Positions 36,112 to 45,476 of a stretch of 47,325 nt of DNA are shown here, piece by piece (the first letter of the stretch is position 1; every line of letters begins with the position of its first letter). The notes beneath the pieces are model-generated. The model was given only the letters and a program-made list of their open reading frames with translations. It searched no databases and was not told where the DNA came from. The position numbers and the translations under genes were made by a program. Source of the DNA: Candidatus Nomurabacteria bacterium RIFCSPHIGHO2_01_FULL_40_20 (lineage in GTDB: Bacteria > Patescibacteriota > Minisyncoccia > Phycocordibacterales > UBA9973); assembly GCA_001786835.1 (NCBI GenBank), contig MFTO01000011.1, positions 4,152 to 51,476 of the forward strand, written 5' to 3'.

Positions 36112-36795
36112 ATGAGTAAAATCAATAAATTTAATACGAACAATTTAATAATTTCTGCCCTAATATTTATAGGCATTTTGCTTGTAGCTGTTATTGTTAC
36201 TCTACCCCTTCAAACAAACGCCTGGAACGGTTACAGTCAAGAGAGTGAAGGTATTTTTCATACTTACAATTCAGCTTCAAATAGTTATCCCGGAAACGTA
36301 GTTGTCAGCGGAAATTCTTCTGTTCAAAACCCTGTCCCCGTAATCACTTCTCTAAACCCAAGCATTATAGCTTACAAATCCGGCGGGAGGGCAATCACAA
36401 TCACCGGGGAAAACTTTATCCCGAGTTCAGTAGCTAGAATAAACAACTCCGACCGTCCGACGACTTATGCGAGCTCTACTAGTCTGGTGGTCAGATTAAA
36501 CTCCTCGGATAGTTCAAAATTGGGAGATAACCTTATTACTGTCCGTAACCCAGGCCCAGGTGGAGGATTCTCAAATATAGCTATTCTTGAAGTCAGTAAA
36601 AATGTTGACGCTTCCGGCAGTATAATTAATGATGATAACGGAAGTGTCTTGGGTGCAAGCGCAGTAGGATCTGGATTTATGCCTTCTACATTTCTCCAGT
36701 GGCTTTTCCTTGCAATCCTGATACTCTTTATCCTCATACTTTGGAGAAAGACTTTCGCTAAGAAAAACGAGAAAACACCTCTCAAGCACGCTTAA
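36112..36795 (+). CDS. IPT/TIG-domain surface protein with N- and C-terminal TM segments
   Basis: PVPVITSLNPSIIAYKSGGRAITITGENFIPSSVARIN...LVVRL...ITVRNPGPGGGFSN; C-terminal FLQWLFLAILILFILIL. Confidence 0.8.
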   Translation: MSKINKFNTNNLIISALIFIGILLVAVIVTLPLQTNAWNGYSQESEGIFHTYNSASNSYPGNVVVSGNSSVQNPVPVITSLNPSIIAYKSGGRAITITGENFIPSSVARINNSDRPTTYASSTSLVVRLNSSDSSKLGDNLITVRNPGPGGGFSNIAILEVSKNVDASGSIINDDNGSVLGASAVGSGFMPSTFLQWLFLAILILFILILWRKTFAKKNEKTPLKHA

Positions 36796-36818
36796 AGTAA
36801 CTCTTATAATTTAAGACC

Positions 36819-36856
36819 AAAAAACGTCCTGAGCTTACTAGTGAAGGGCGTTTTTT
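36819..36856 (+). terminator. Rho-independent terminator
   Basis: AAAAAACGTCCT...AAGGGCGTTTTTT. Confidence 0.75.
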
Positions 36857-36892
36857 GCTTTACCCCGTACCAAGCTTTGCTTTGGTTCGGGG

Positions 36893-36921
36893 TTGACTTT
36901 TTCTATCTTTTGTGCTATACT
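36893..36921 (+). promoter_or_regulatory. Consensus sigma-70-like promoter
   Basis: TTGACT-17 nt-TATACT. Confidence 0.85.
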
Positions 36922-36949
36922 CATGAAGTAAACTGCACTTTGAAAAAAG

Positions 36950-37023
36950 TTTATGGCTATTCAAATAAGGTTTCTTGTGACTCTATTTAGAGAGTTGGGG
37001 AAATCTTAATGGATAGTCATAAA
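36950..37023 (+). promoter_or_regulatory. Structured 5' leader upstream of the 306-aa gene
   Basis: Nested stems TTTATGGCTATTC/GGATAGTCATAAA, AAGGTTTC/GAAATCTT, ACTCT/AGAGT. Confidence 0.6.
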
Positions 37024-37041
37024 AAATAAAAAAACAAAATA

Positions 37042-37962
37042 ATGAAAGACGAAGAAGCAAGAATCGAAGCCGCCGAAAAAAATCTGGAGGTTCAAACACA
37101 AGAAGAGATACTTGTAAAATTTTTTATAAGTATTGTGCTAGTAGGAATACTCAGTTTTTTATTAATCTTGGGAGTATTTGAAATAGCAGGAACTTATTTC
37201 AGGATTTTGGCCTGTGCGACATGCCTTATTGTAATTTACAAATTCTTTTTTGCAGCACCGGAAGCATACCACGCTTACTTGTTGCAGGACGGATTCAACT
37301 ACAAGTACAGAGCAAAATTCAAATTTGGAATAAAACTTCCTTGGGAAGATGTCATAGAGATCATAAATCTAAAATCTATGGCACTGATTGAAATTCCACA
37401 AGTTTTTTCAACAAATGATGGAGAAGCTAAAGGCACATTTTCTCTCCGTTACAAAGTAGATGCGGGAGGTCCAAGAGATCCACCGGAAGATAGATCCCTT
37501 AATCTAGCCATTTTCTGTTCTAATGAGGACGACGCAGTGCAAGAAATGGTAGAAACCCGTTGTTTAGGGATACTTCGTAGCGACTTCAACAGTAAAACTA
37601 CTGATGCAGTAGTGCAGACTGATTCGGAAGCAATTAGTGAGCTCCTGGATGAACAGTTGAAAATAATCGAGAGGCGTCTAAAAGTAAAAGTTCAAGAAGT
37701 GGAACTCAAGGATCTTGACTACACTCCTGAAACTCAAAAACTAAAGAATGCAGAGTTTAAGGGAGTGGTACTATCCGGGATTGTGGCACATCTCATGGAT
37801 CCTTCAGGTGGAGGATATACGAACCGTAAAAAAGCGGAAGAAGATGCAATACTTTTAATGCCAGATGTTAAGCTCGATAAAAAACAAATCGAGATTGTAG
37901 ACCTCAAAGAAATTGCAACGTCAGTTGTTGAAGCTATTTTCGAAAATCTAAAAAAAGACTAA
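37042..37962 (+). CDS. Membrane protein, possibly SPFH/band 7-like
   Basis: Two TM segments then DGFNYKYRAKFKFGIKLPWEDVIEIINLKSMALIEIPQVFST...RCLGILRSDF. Confidence 0.45.
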   Translation: MKDEEARIEAAEKNLEVQTQEEILVKFFISIVLVGILSFLLILGVFEIAGTYFRILACATCLIVIYKFFFAAPEAYHAYLLQDGFNYKYRAKFKFGIKLPWEDVIEIINLKSMALIEIPQVFSTNDGEAKGTFSLRYKVDAGGPRDPPEDRSLNLAIFCSNEDDAVQEMVETRCLGILRSDFNSKTTDAVVQTDSEAISELLDEQLKIIERRLKVKVQEVELKDLDYTPETQKLKNAEFKGVVLSGIVAHLMDPSGGGYTNRKKAEEDAILLMPDVKLDKKQIEIVDLKEIATSVVEAIFENLKKD

Positions 37963-37965
37963 AAG

Positions 37966-38511
37966 ATGGCACACGATTCAAAAAGTTCATCTAAAGAGAA
38001 GGAAGCTCCTTCAAAAACACCTAGTAGGATTAAAGTCTCCAAAGAGAGAGAAAATCCTATGGTCTGGATCTGGAGAGCTCTTATATTTATTATTGTTGTC
38101 TCTCTCATCTTAGGCATTAAAGACTGCGCAGGTTGCGGTAGCAAGTCTACCAGCGACGATAGCACCGAAAACGAAGACAGGACGGAAGTGCTTGTATATG
38201 AATTGGTGAATGTCAATGGCAAGACATACCAAGACAGCCTCGCTCGAGGCTTTGCTGGTTATCAAAGCAAAAAGCACTCCGACCCGTTTATATTTGAGAT
38301 TACTGAAGAGGTGCTCAAAAAGGGAGACTTGGACCGAGACATCCGATTTGAGTCTGACTACTCTATAGTAGTCATGCTCCCGGAAAGAGATTTCCCGAAC
38401 AAATGGTTCACCGTATACTACTGCGGTGAAGGACCATTGGTCATTTCCAAGCCAGTTGGCTTGGGAAAGGTTTACATCTACAAGTCAAAGGAGCCGATTC
38501 CTTGTTTGTAG
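37966..38511 (+). CDS. Membrane-anchored hypothetical protein
   Basis: 181 aa; TM segment ALIFIIVVSLILGI; starts 4 nt after the previous stop. Confidence 0.6.
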   Translation: MAHDSKSSSKEKEAPSKTPSRIKVSKERENPMVWIWRALIFIIVVSLILGIKDCAGCGSKSTSDDSTENEDRTEVLVYELVNVNGKTYQDSLARGFAGYQSKKHSDPFIFEITEEVLKKGDLDRDIRFESDYSIVVMLPERDFPNKWFTVYYCGEGPLVISKPVGLGKVYIYKSKEPIPCL

Positions 38512-38538
38512 ACAAAATGTAGACAAAACGATATGCAC

Positions 38539-38577
38539 AAAGGGCGGACTCATGACTGAGCTCCGCCCTTTTTTTTA
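38539..38577 (+). terminator. Strong rho-independent terminator
   Basis: AAGGGCGGA..TCATGACTGAG..TCCGCCCTTTTTTTT. Confidence 0.9.
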
Positions 38578-38600
38578 ATTCCAAATTTATTTTCTTTTTT

Positions 38601-38984
38601 CTACGGCGGGACGTAAGGAGACTGTACAGGAAAATCTTGCAGATGAACTGTCCCCCCCACGGTCGAACTATCGGGCGTCACGTCTTGTTCCAGTTTAAAA
38701 GTACTTACCAATAAATTTATGAGCGCCCAAACGCAGAACATTATCGTGAGCCCCACGAGCCCCCAAATCATGTGCTTTTTGCCATCGGTTCTTTTCTGTT
38801 CGTTCTCTTGGTTAACTAAAAACATAACTATTCCATAGAGAAATACCACAAAAGCGATAGCGAAAAGAAGCACAATAAGAGGGTTTAAAATAAACTTGTT
38901 GACATTGCCGATAAACGAATCAACGCTGGCATAAGCTATTTTAACCAAAAAGAAATCGTGGAATAAATCAGAAATAATATTCAT
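38601..38984 (-). CDS. Small two-TM VirB2/TrbC-like (pilin-like) protein 1
   Basis: FILNPLIVLLFAIAFVVFLYGIVMFLVNQENEQKRTDGKKHMIWGLVGLTIMFCVWALINLL. Confidence 0.6.
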   Translation of the reverse strand: MNIISDLFHDFFLVKIAYASVDSFIGNVNKFILNPLIVLLFAIAFVVFLYGIVMFLVNQENEQKRTDGKKHMIWGLVGLTIMFCVWALINLLVSTFKLEQDVTPDSSTVGGTVHLQDFPVQSPYVPP

Positions 38985-38993
38985 TATACTAAA

Positions 38994-39314
38994 TTAACAA
39001 GGCACTCCGGGTGATGGAATACAAGGAATCTGCACAGTACCTTGACTAGGATTACTAAGACCGAAAGTATTTTTCAAGATACTTACGAGGCCCCAGATAG
39101 AAACTATGACTACAAGTCCGATAAGACCCATAATCATTTTGTCTCGTCCTTTACTCTTTCCTTCATCGTCTCCAGCGAGAATATAAGAAGCAACTCCCCA
39201 GATAAAGTAAACGACAGCCAAGGCTATCAAGATAGGCATTATTGTGTTTAATAATTCTCCTATTTTACACAACACTGCGCTCAAGTCTCCACTTCCACAT
39301 AAGGATGGGTTCAT
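38994..39314 (-). CDS. Small two-TM VirB2/TrbC-like protein 2
   Basis: IMPILIALAVVYFIWGVASYILAGDDEGKSKGRDKMIMGLIGLVVIVSIWGLVSIL. Confidence 0.6.
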   Translation of the reverse strand: MNPSLCGSGDLSAVLCKIGELLNTIMPILIALAVVYFIWGVASYILAGDDEGKSKGRDKMIMGLIGLVVIVSIWGLVSILKNTFGLSNPSQGTVQIPCIPSPGVPC

Positions 39315-39433
39315 AACAATTTCAAATTTTAAATAATAATAATTTACCTCGACCTTTTATATTAACTTAATGAACACTCTATCTAAAAAGACACCGATTC
39401 AATTATATCACAAGCAAAACGCCCTACAAGGGA

Positions 39434-39895
39434 TTACGGCTGTTCGGGCAGTCCGGGGATAAACAAGGTATTGGAAGAATTCGGGACAATAGTCCTTCTC
39501 AAAATAAGCACCAGTCCCCAGACAGAAAACATCACCACCAAGCCTATGAGCCCCCAAATCATAAATTGCTTGCCTTGGGTCCTTTTGGTCTCATCTGCGC
39601 TATTCATAATAAATTGCATCACTCCCCAGATGAAAACAACAAAAGCCAAAGCGAAAAGAAGCGGGACTACTGACCTCGCCAAGATACAAGTGAAATAATT
39701 GAATATCCCCTCGAGCCCGCCGGCAGTGGCATAAGCCGTAGAGCAGGTCGTGGTGGATGCACCACCGCCACCCCCACTCCCACCGCTACCCCAATCGCCT
39801 CCTTGACCAAATTGAGCAGTAGACAAAATTGGTAACAAAACTAAAACTAAAGTAAATACTATCAAACCAATTTTTATAATATTTTTATTTTTCAT
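39434..39895 (-). CDS. Small VirB2/TrbC-like protein 3 with Gly-rich N-terminal region
   Basis: GQGGDWGSGGSGGGGGAST... VVPLLFALAFVVFIWGVMQFIMNSADETKRTQGKQFMIWGLIGLVVMFSVWGLVLIL. Confidence 0.6.
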   Translation of the reverse strand: MKNKNIIKIGLIVFTLVLVLLPILSTAQFGQGGDWGSGGSGGGGGASTTTCSTAYATAGGLEGIFNYFTCILARSVVPLLFALAFVVFIWGVMQFIMNSADETKRTQGKQFMIWGLIGLVVMFSVWGLVLILRRTIVPNSSNTLFIPGLPEQP

Positions 39896-39931
39896 ATTTA
39901 ATCTGCCTTTGGCAGAAAAAGTTACTTGTAA

Positions 39932-40318
39932 TCATTCCAATTTAGGTATAGTTGTGACAATAAGTTCCGCTATCGCCCAAGCTCCGAGCAAGACTGCAGC
40001 CCCGACCAAACTCCACAGCAAGGCGTCTTTGGCTTTGGTCAATTTCTCGGGATTACCCATGGCAGTGACGAAAAGAAAGCCGGAGTAAATAATTGCCAAC
40101 ACTATCAAAGGAATGCCGATTTTTATCACCGCTTTCAAAATTTCTTTCAAGAACTCCACAATTGAGTTGATTTTTATAGGGTTTTTAATTTTGATTGAAT
40201 TACTGGAAGGAGGTTCCACATTTATATCAAGTTGTGCCAAAGATATAATCGGACTAAAAACCAAAAAAGAAAGTAGAAATAAAAAGAGTATCTTGCTGGA
40301 AAGGCGATTAATTTTCAT
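39932..40318 (-). CDS. Small VirB2/TrbC-like protein 4
   Basis: IGIPLIVLAIIYSGFLFVTAMGNPEKLTKAKDALLWSLVGAAVLLGAWAIAELI. Confidence 0.6.
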   Translation of the reverse strand: MKINRLSSKILFLFLLSFLVFSPIISLAQLDINVEPPSSNSIKIKNPIKINSIVEFLKEILKAVIKIGIPLIVLAIIYSGFLFVTAMGNPEKLTKAKDALLWSLVGAAVLLGAWAIAELIVTTIPKLE

Positions 40319-40335
40319 GGTTTTATTATATCATA

Positions 40336-40767
40336 TTAAAATATTAGCCAAGAACTGGTGTAGCCCAAGAGTGTTAATATTGTATGAATAATTAGCCAAG
40401 CGGCCAAAGCTAAAATAAAGCCAAGGGCGACATTGCCGAAGATTTTCTTGGCTTTGGAGCGCTGTTCGGGTTGCACCCCGGAGAACATAAAGAGAAAGCC
40501 CGCATAGGCAAACATTATCGCTGCGATAGGCAACGCTATGACTACTAAAAGAAAATTTATGACCTTACTTATAAGTTCAAATATATGGTTAAACCCACAG
40601 GGATTTTTTATCTGATACTCCACGTTTTGCCCATCTACTACCTCCCCTTTGCCGTATTTTTCTGTGCCACACGGCACTAGGCCGTCTTGCGCAAGAGAGA
40701 AAAATGGAGTAAATACAGTTGTTATCAAGAGAAGAGCAATTAAAACTGATTTAACATTTTTTGTCAT
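40336..40767 (-). CDS. Small VirB2/TrbC-like protein 5
   Basis: ALPIAAIMFAYAGFLFMFSGVQPEQRSKAKKIFGNVALGFILALAAWLIIHTIL. Confidence 0.6.
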   Translation of the reverse strand: MTKNVKSVLIALLLITTVFTPFFSLAQDGLVPCGTEKYGKGEVVDGQNVEYQIKNPCGFNHIFELISKVINFLLVVIALPIAAIMFAYAGFLFMFSGVQPEQRSKAKKIFGNVALGFILALAAWLIIHTILTLLGYTSSWLIF

Positions 40768-40773
40768 AAAAAT

Positions 40774-42057
40774 TTATTTTATAAATAGATTGCTAATTTT
40801 ATTGCTCGCATCCCGAAGAGATGCCTCTGAGCTTAAGCTATTCGATAAAATATTGTCTATCATCTTTCTGAACACAGCGTCCGACTCTGTCGGCGATGGA
40901 TCAAGCCAACTTTTGGCAAATAAAGCCGAGGCATAAAAAGTAGGATAAAATGCGTCCGTAGGCTTAAGAGCAAGCAAGTCGCGCCTTGCAGGAGCTGTGC
41001 CTATGGTATTGGCATAGGGAAGAGCAAAGTTGCCGGTTGACATCAAACTCGCCACCGTAAGCGCGCTATTAAAATTCTTGGAAAAAGCCGATACCGCCAA
41101 ACCTATCACTCTCGACGAAGTGGCTTTGAAATTAGAATTTTTTAGTTGCGGGACCGGAGAAGCCAGAAAATCTTGATTTGGATTTTTATTTACAAGAGTC
41201 CGAAGTTCGCTCGCGAAACCGAAATAAAATGCCAGCTTCTCTGCGCTGAAAAAATCTTGCGAAATCGGCAGAGACCGATTCCAGGAATATTCGGCGCTCA
41301 AAGGATTGGAAAAATTAGTGAAGAAATCAAGCGTAGCGCTTATTTTGTCGCTATCGCTTAGGGCCGAGTAAAATCTCCCCCCTTCTTCTTTTACTATTTT
41401 GTTCCCTGTCTGCAGAAAAAGCATCGCCAAAATATCTTTGGCGTGTAAAATATTAAAATATTGCCCGAGTCCTACCGCGCCCTTGATTATCTGACTCGAA
41501 TCGTCTGTCTTTGTAATTACTCGCGCCATTTCAACCATCTCGCTCCAATTTGCCGGCGGATACACTATACCGCTATCGTTTAGCATGCTTCTGTTGTAAT
41601 ACATTACAAGCGGGTCAATGGCTATCGGAAAAGCCAAAATCCCTTTGGAAGTCAGAAAAACTTCTCCTGCCCCGGCAAAAGTATTTTTAAAATTCGCGAC
41701 CGGAAAGCTCTCGTAGGGTATTGTATATATTTTGTTGCTGTAATTATACGCTAAGTAGTCTGGCAAAAAAAATAAATCTGGACCCTTACCCGAGGCTAGC
41801 GCTTCAAGCAAATCTCGGTCGAAGTTTTCAGGAGATTTCTGTTCGTATTTTATAGTATATATTTTATAAGTATCATTGAAATCTTGCACCATCTCATGCA
41901 TGTAATCCGACTGAACTGTGCCCCACAGCACCACTGTGCCACCGGATCCTTCTTTTTGTTTCTTATCACCAAGTGGAATCGCACCAGAGAAAACCAAAAT
42001 ACCAAAAACGGCCAACGCCATAAATATTACTAAAACTATCATCTGAAAGTTTTTCAT
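40774..42057 (-). CDS. Extracellular solute-binding protein, family 1-like lipoprotein/membrane-anchored
   Basis: VVLWGTVQSDYMHEMVQDFNDTYKIYTIKYEQ...GKGPDLFFLPDYLAYNYSNK...FPIAIDPLVMYYNRSMLNDSGIVYPPANWSEMVEMARVIT. Confidence 0.85.
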   Translation of the reverse strand: MKNFQMIVLVIFMALAVFGILVFSGAIPLGDKKQKEGSGGTVVLWGTVQSDYMHEMVQDFNDTYKIYTIKYEQKSPENFDRDLLEALASGKGPDLFFLPDYLAYNYSNKIYTIPYESFPVANFKNTFAGAGEVFLTSKGILAFPIAIDPLVMYYNRSMLNDSGIVYPPANWSEMVEMARVITKTDDSSQIIKGAVGLGQYFNILHAKDILAMLFLQTGNKIVKEEGGRFYSALSDSDKISATLDFFTNFSNPLSAEYSWNRSLPISQDFFSAEKLAFYFGFASELRTLVNKNPNQDFLASPVPQLKNSNFKATSSRVIGLAVSAFSKNFNSALTVASLMSTGNFALPYANTIGTAPARRDLLALKPTDAFYPTFYASALFAKSWLDPSPTESDAVFRKMIDNILSNSLSSEASLRDASNKISNLFIK

Positions 42058-42068
42058 GATTGATTTTT

Positions 42069-42180
42069 AACGAATGAAATGAATATAAAAATCATCACCC
42101 TGTTAAATGTCCTTCGGACAATTTTTGCTTCAGAAAAATTATTTAACAGGGTTAGGAAAATCATATTCGTTTCACTCATT
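42069..42180 (-). repeat. Palindromic element, family 2 (CCCTGTTAAAT...ATTTAACAGGG), upstream of the solute-binding protein
   Basis: Nested inverted repeat; core and TTTTTATATTCATTTCATTC(A/G)TTAAAAATCA arm shared with 46379-46500. Confidence 0.88.
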
Positions 42181-42699
42181 GATTTTCCTAAATATTATAC
42201 CATAATGGTGCTCACCTGCATCAATTTCCCGTTCAAAAATAAATTCCTTTTTCTCAAAAATTTCTCGGGCTCTCTTTTCGGTGACGACATGTTCGGTCTT
42301 TGGCCCCAAAGGTGATTCGTCCGACCAGTCTATAAGAAGCACCTTGCCTGCAGGCTTGAGAATTCTTTTTATTTCATCTGTAAACTGGCTCTTATCTTCA
42401 ATCTGAAAAAGCACATTAGAAGCGATGACCCTATCTATGATACCAGAGCCAAGCTTGGTGCCGTTTATTTTTTCAACGTTGCCGAGGATGCACTCTACAT
42501 TTGAGAGGTGCGCGTCTTTGAGTTTATTTCTGATAGTGGTGAGAAAGTCCGCAATTACTTCTACGGCGTAAACTTTGCCTTTGGGCACCAAAGGCGCTAC
42601 CGCGATAGTATAAAAACCCGTTCCCGCTCCGAGGTCCGCCACAACCATATCCTCTTCAATCGCAAACTGATTTAAATTTTTTACGGGGTCCGCAAACAT
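42172..42699 (-). CDS. Class I SAM-dependent methyltransferase
   Basis: VVADLGAGTGFYTIAVAPLVPKGKVYAVEVI...ILKPAGKVLLIDW. Confidence 0.88.
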   Translation of the reverse strand: MFADPVKNLNQFAIEEDMVVADLGAGTGFYTIAVAPLVPKGKVYAVEVIADFLTTIRNKLKDAHLSNVECILGNVEKINGTKLGSGIIDRVIASNVLFQIEDKSQFTDEIKRILKPAGKVLLIDWSDESPLGPKTEHVVTEKRAREIFEKKEFIFEREIDAGEHHYGIIFRKINE

Positions 42700-42727
42700 T
42701 AAATATAATTATACCACAATAGATTTT

Positions 42728-45181
42728 TTACATGCATACAATAGAAGCGATACCGTCTCCCGCGCGCAAGCGCATAATGGTGACGCCTTGGGTCTGGCGT
42801 CCGGAAGTTGCGATGTCTTTGAGCGTTGTTCGAATCACTTGACCTTTTTTAGACATAGCGATTAATTCTTCTTCTCCTCCACCGAGAACTTTTGCCACGA
42901 TGAGTTTGCCGGTCTTGGAAGTAATTTTTGCAGTCTTGATTCCCGAGCCTCCCCTTTTTTGAACCTTGTACTCTCTAAGGGATGTCTTCTTGCCAAAACC
43001 ATGCGCGCTCATAGAAAGAAAAAAACCGTCGCGCTTCTCCCCCTTGATAACATCTACGCTGATGACTTCGTCTCCTTTGCCGAGTTTGATACCTCGGACT
43101 CCTCCGGCAGTGCGTCCCATCTCTCTGATGTCGGACTCTTTGAAACGAATGGACTGACCGGCGCTGGTCGCCACCATGACTTCGTCGCTCCTTTCCGTGA
43201 GCAAAGCCGAAATTAGCTGGTCATTTTTATCCAGTTTAATAGCAATAATTCCACTTCGGCGCACATCTTTAAAACTCTCTCCCGCCATTTTTTTGGCTGT
43301 GCCTCCTTTGGTCATGAGCATCAAGGACACGGTAGAATTTTTAAGGGCTTTGGGCATCGGCAGAACTGAAGTTACTTTTTCTTCAGAAGAAAGCGACAGA
43401 AAATTCATAACGGACTTGCCTCGGGTGGCGCGTCTGCCTTCCGGAATATCATACATCTTAATACTGTAGGCCTTGCCAAGGTTGGTAAAGAAAAGAAGGT
43501 CATTATGAGTTGAACCGGACACAAGCATCGTCACAAAATCCTCTTCCTTGGTCTCAAGATCTACTACGCCCACTCCTCCGCGTTTTTGCGATTTATATTC
43601 TCCCGGATCGGTGCGCTTGACATAGCCCCCAGCAGTAAAGACCAACATGGTCTCTTTTTCCGGAATCAAGTCTTCATCGCTGATTTCTTTGACCCCGCCT
43701 TTGACTATCTTGGTGCGCCTTTCATCTTTGTATTTTTCTTTTATCTCCGAGAGTTCGCTTGAAATAGTTTTTAATATTTTTTTTGGACTGGCCAAAAGTT
43801 CTTTTATCTCTTTGATAAAGTCTTGACGCTCTTTGAGCTCTTGCTCGACTGCTTTGCGCTCGAGGCCAGCGAGCTTTTGCAATTTCATTTCCAGAATTGC
43901 AGAAGCCTGCAAGTCGGAGAACTTGAATTCTTTCATCAAATTCACTTTGGCCACACTCGCGTCTTTGGAAGCGCGGATGACAGTGATGACCCGGTCTATT
44001 TTATCGAGCGCTTTTTTTAGTCCTAGCAGAATGTGTTCACGTTCTTCGGCTTTGCGCAGATCGTATTCGCTCCTTTTTTTGACCACTATTTGGCGATGAG
44101 CAATGAAGGAAGAAAGAATGGATTTTAGAGAAAGCGTTTCCGGCACGCCGTCCACCAAGGCCACCAGATTGAAATTGAAATTTTGTTCCAGTTGGGTATT
44201 TTTATAAATATAATTCAAAACTTTTTCGGGAGTAGCGCCATTTTTGAGGTCTATAACGATTCTGATATCTTTGGTTGATTCATCGCGAAGCCCCTTGATG
44301 CCGTCTAATTTTTTTTCTTGCACTAATTCCGCAATTGCCATTATCAAATTCGCTTTGTTCACCCGAAAAGGTATAGAAGTGATGATGATTTGGAAACTTC
44401 CGCCTTTGCCTTCCACTATTTCCGCTTCGCCTCGACAAACTACTCCGCCTCGCCCCGAAGAATAGGCGTGAAGCATATCTTTGTGTCCGTAAGCAATGCC
44501 TCCAGTCGGGAAATCCGGACCCAGAATATATTGCATCAGGTCTTCGGTCGTAGCCTCGGGATTTTCAATTAAATGATTGGTAGCATCCACAACTTCCCCC
44601 AAATTATGCGAAGGTATGTTTGTCGCCATACCGACTGCAATTCCGAGGGTGCCGTTCAATAAGAGCGAGGGCACCGCCGAAGGAAAAACAACCGGCTCCT
44701 TGCGGGTCTGGTCATAGTTGGGACGAAAGTCCACGGTCTCCTTTTCCATATCCCGCAGAAGCTCGCTCGAGATTTTAGACATCTTGGCTTCGGTATAACG
44801 CATCGCCGCCGCATTGTCCCCGTCAATAGAACCGAAATTTCCTTGCCCTAAAATGAGCGGATAGCGATAAGAAAATTCCTGCGCCATGCCCACCATGGAA
44901 TCATACACAGCCACGTCGCCATGCGGATGGTATTTCCCGAGCACGTCTCCCACCACCGCGGCAGATTTGCGGAACCGAGCGGAAGAAGTAAGCCCCATCT
45001 CGTGCATGGCGTAGAGAATCCTCCGGTGCACCGGTTTGAGTCCATCGCGCACATCAGGAAGCGCTCGCGCGGTGATTACCGACATAGCGTATGCCAAATA
45101 GGATTCTTTCATCTCGGAAATAATATCCACAGCGATTATTTCATCCTTATTGATTTTTTCTTCCAAATCTTTTTTCGCCAT
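42728..45181 (-). CDS. gyrA: DNA gyrase subunit A
   Basis: [25 protein letters not shown]...[10 protein letters not shown]...QKRGGVGV GyrA box. Confidence 0.96.
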   Translation of the reverse strand: MAKKDLEEKINKDEIIAVDIISEMKESYLAYAMSVITARALPDVRDGLKPVHRRILYAMHEMGLTSSARFRKSAAVVGDVLGKYHPHGDVAVYDSMVGMAQEFSYRYPLILGQGNFGSIDGDNAAAMRYTEAKMSKISSELLRDMEKETVDFRPNYDQTRKEPVVFPSAVPSLLLNGTLGIAVGMATNIPSHNLGEVVDATNHLIENPEATTEDLMQYILGPDFPTGGIAYGHKDMLHAYSSGRGGVVCRGEAEIVEGKGGSFQIIITSIPFRVNKANLIMAIAELVQEKKLDGIKGLRDESTKDIRIVIDLKNGATPEKVLNYIYKNTQLEQNFNFNLVALVDGVPETLSLKSILSSFIAHRQIVVKKRSEYDLRKAEEREHILLGLKKALDKIDRVITVIRASKDASVAKVNLMKEFKFSDLQASAILEMKLQKLAGLERKAVEQELKERQDFIKEIKELLASPKKILKTISSELSEIKEKYKDERRTKIVKGGVKEISDEDLIPEKETMLVFTAGGYVKRTDPGEYKSQKRGGVGVVDLETKEEDFVTMLVSGSTHNDLLFFTNLGKAYSIKMYDIPEGRRATRGKSVMNFLSLSSEEKVTSVLPMPKALKNSTVSLMLMTKGGTAKKMAGESFKDVRRSGIIAIKLDKNDQLISALLTERSDEVMVATSAGQSIRFKESDIREMGRTAGGVRGIKLGKGDEVISVDVIKGEKRDGFFLSMSAHGFGKKTSLREYKVQKRGGSGIKTAKITSKTGKLIVAKVLGGGEEELIAMSKKGQVIRTTLKDIATSGRQTQGVTIMRLRAGDGIASIVCM

Positions 45182-45187
45182 TTTGAA

Positions 45188-45445
45188 CTATTGCGCCAAT
45201 GGAGCAGTGTTACCGGACATACTCTCATAGCCACCGACTAAATTATCTTTTAAAACAGAAAATGGTTTTAAGTCTTGCTTGATTTTCTCTTTTGTTTCTT
45301 TATCTTTTAATTCTCCACCCAGACTAAAAGTCCAAAGTAAAACCATAATAAAACAAATTACAATCATAGTGACATGCAAGATATGCCTGCGTTCTTCTTC
45401 GGGTTTGTTTCTCAAATGATGCACTACTTTTCTGATTCTTTTCAT
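45188..45445 (-). CDS. Small single-TM protein
   Basis: 85 aa; HVTMIVICFIMVLLWTFSLG. Confidence 0.6.
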   Translation of the reverse strand: MKRIRKVVHHLRNKPEEERRHILHVTMIVICFIMVLLWTFSLGGELKDKETKEKIKQDLKPFSVLKDNLVGGYESMSGNTAPLAQ

Positions 45446-45476
45446 ATTACTTTATGAATTTGATTACTTTATAACT

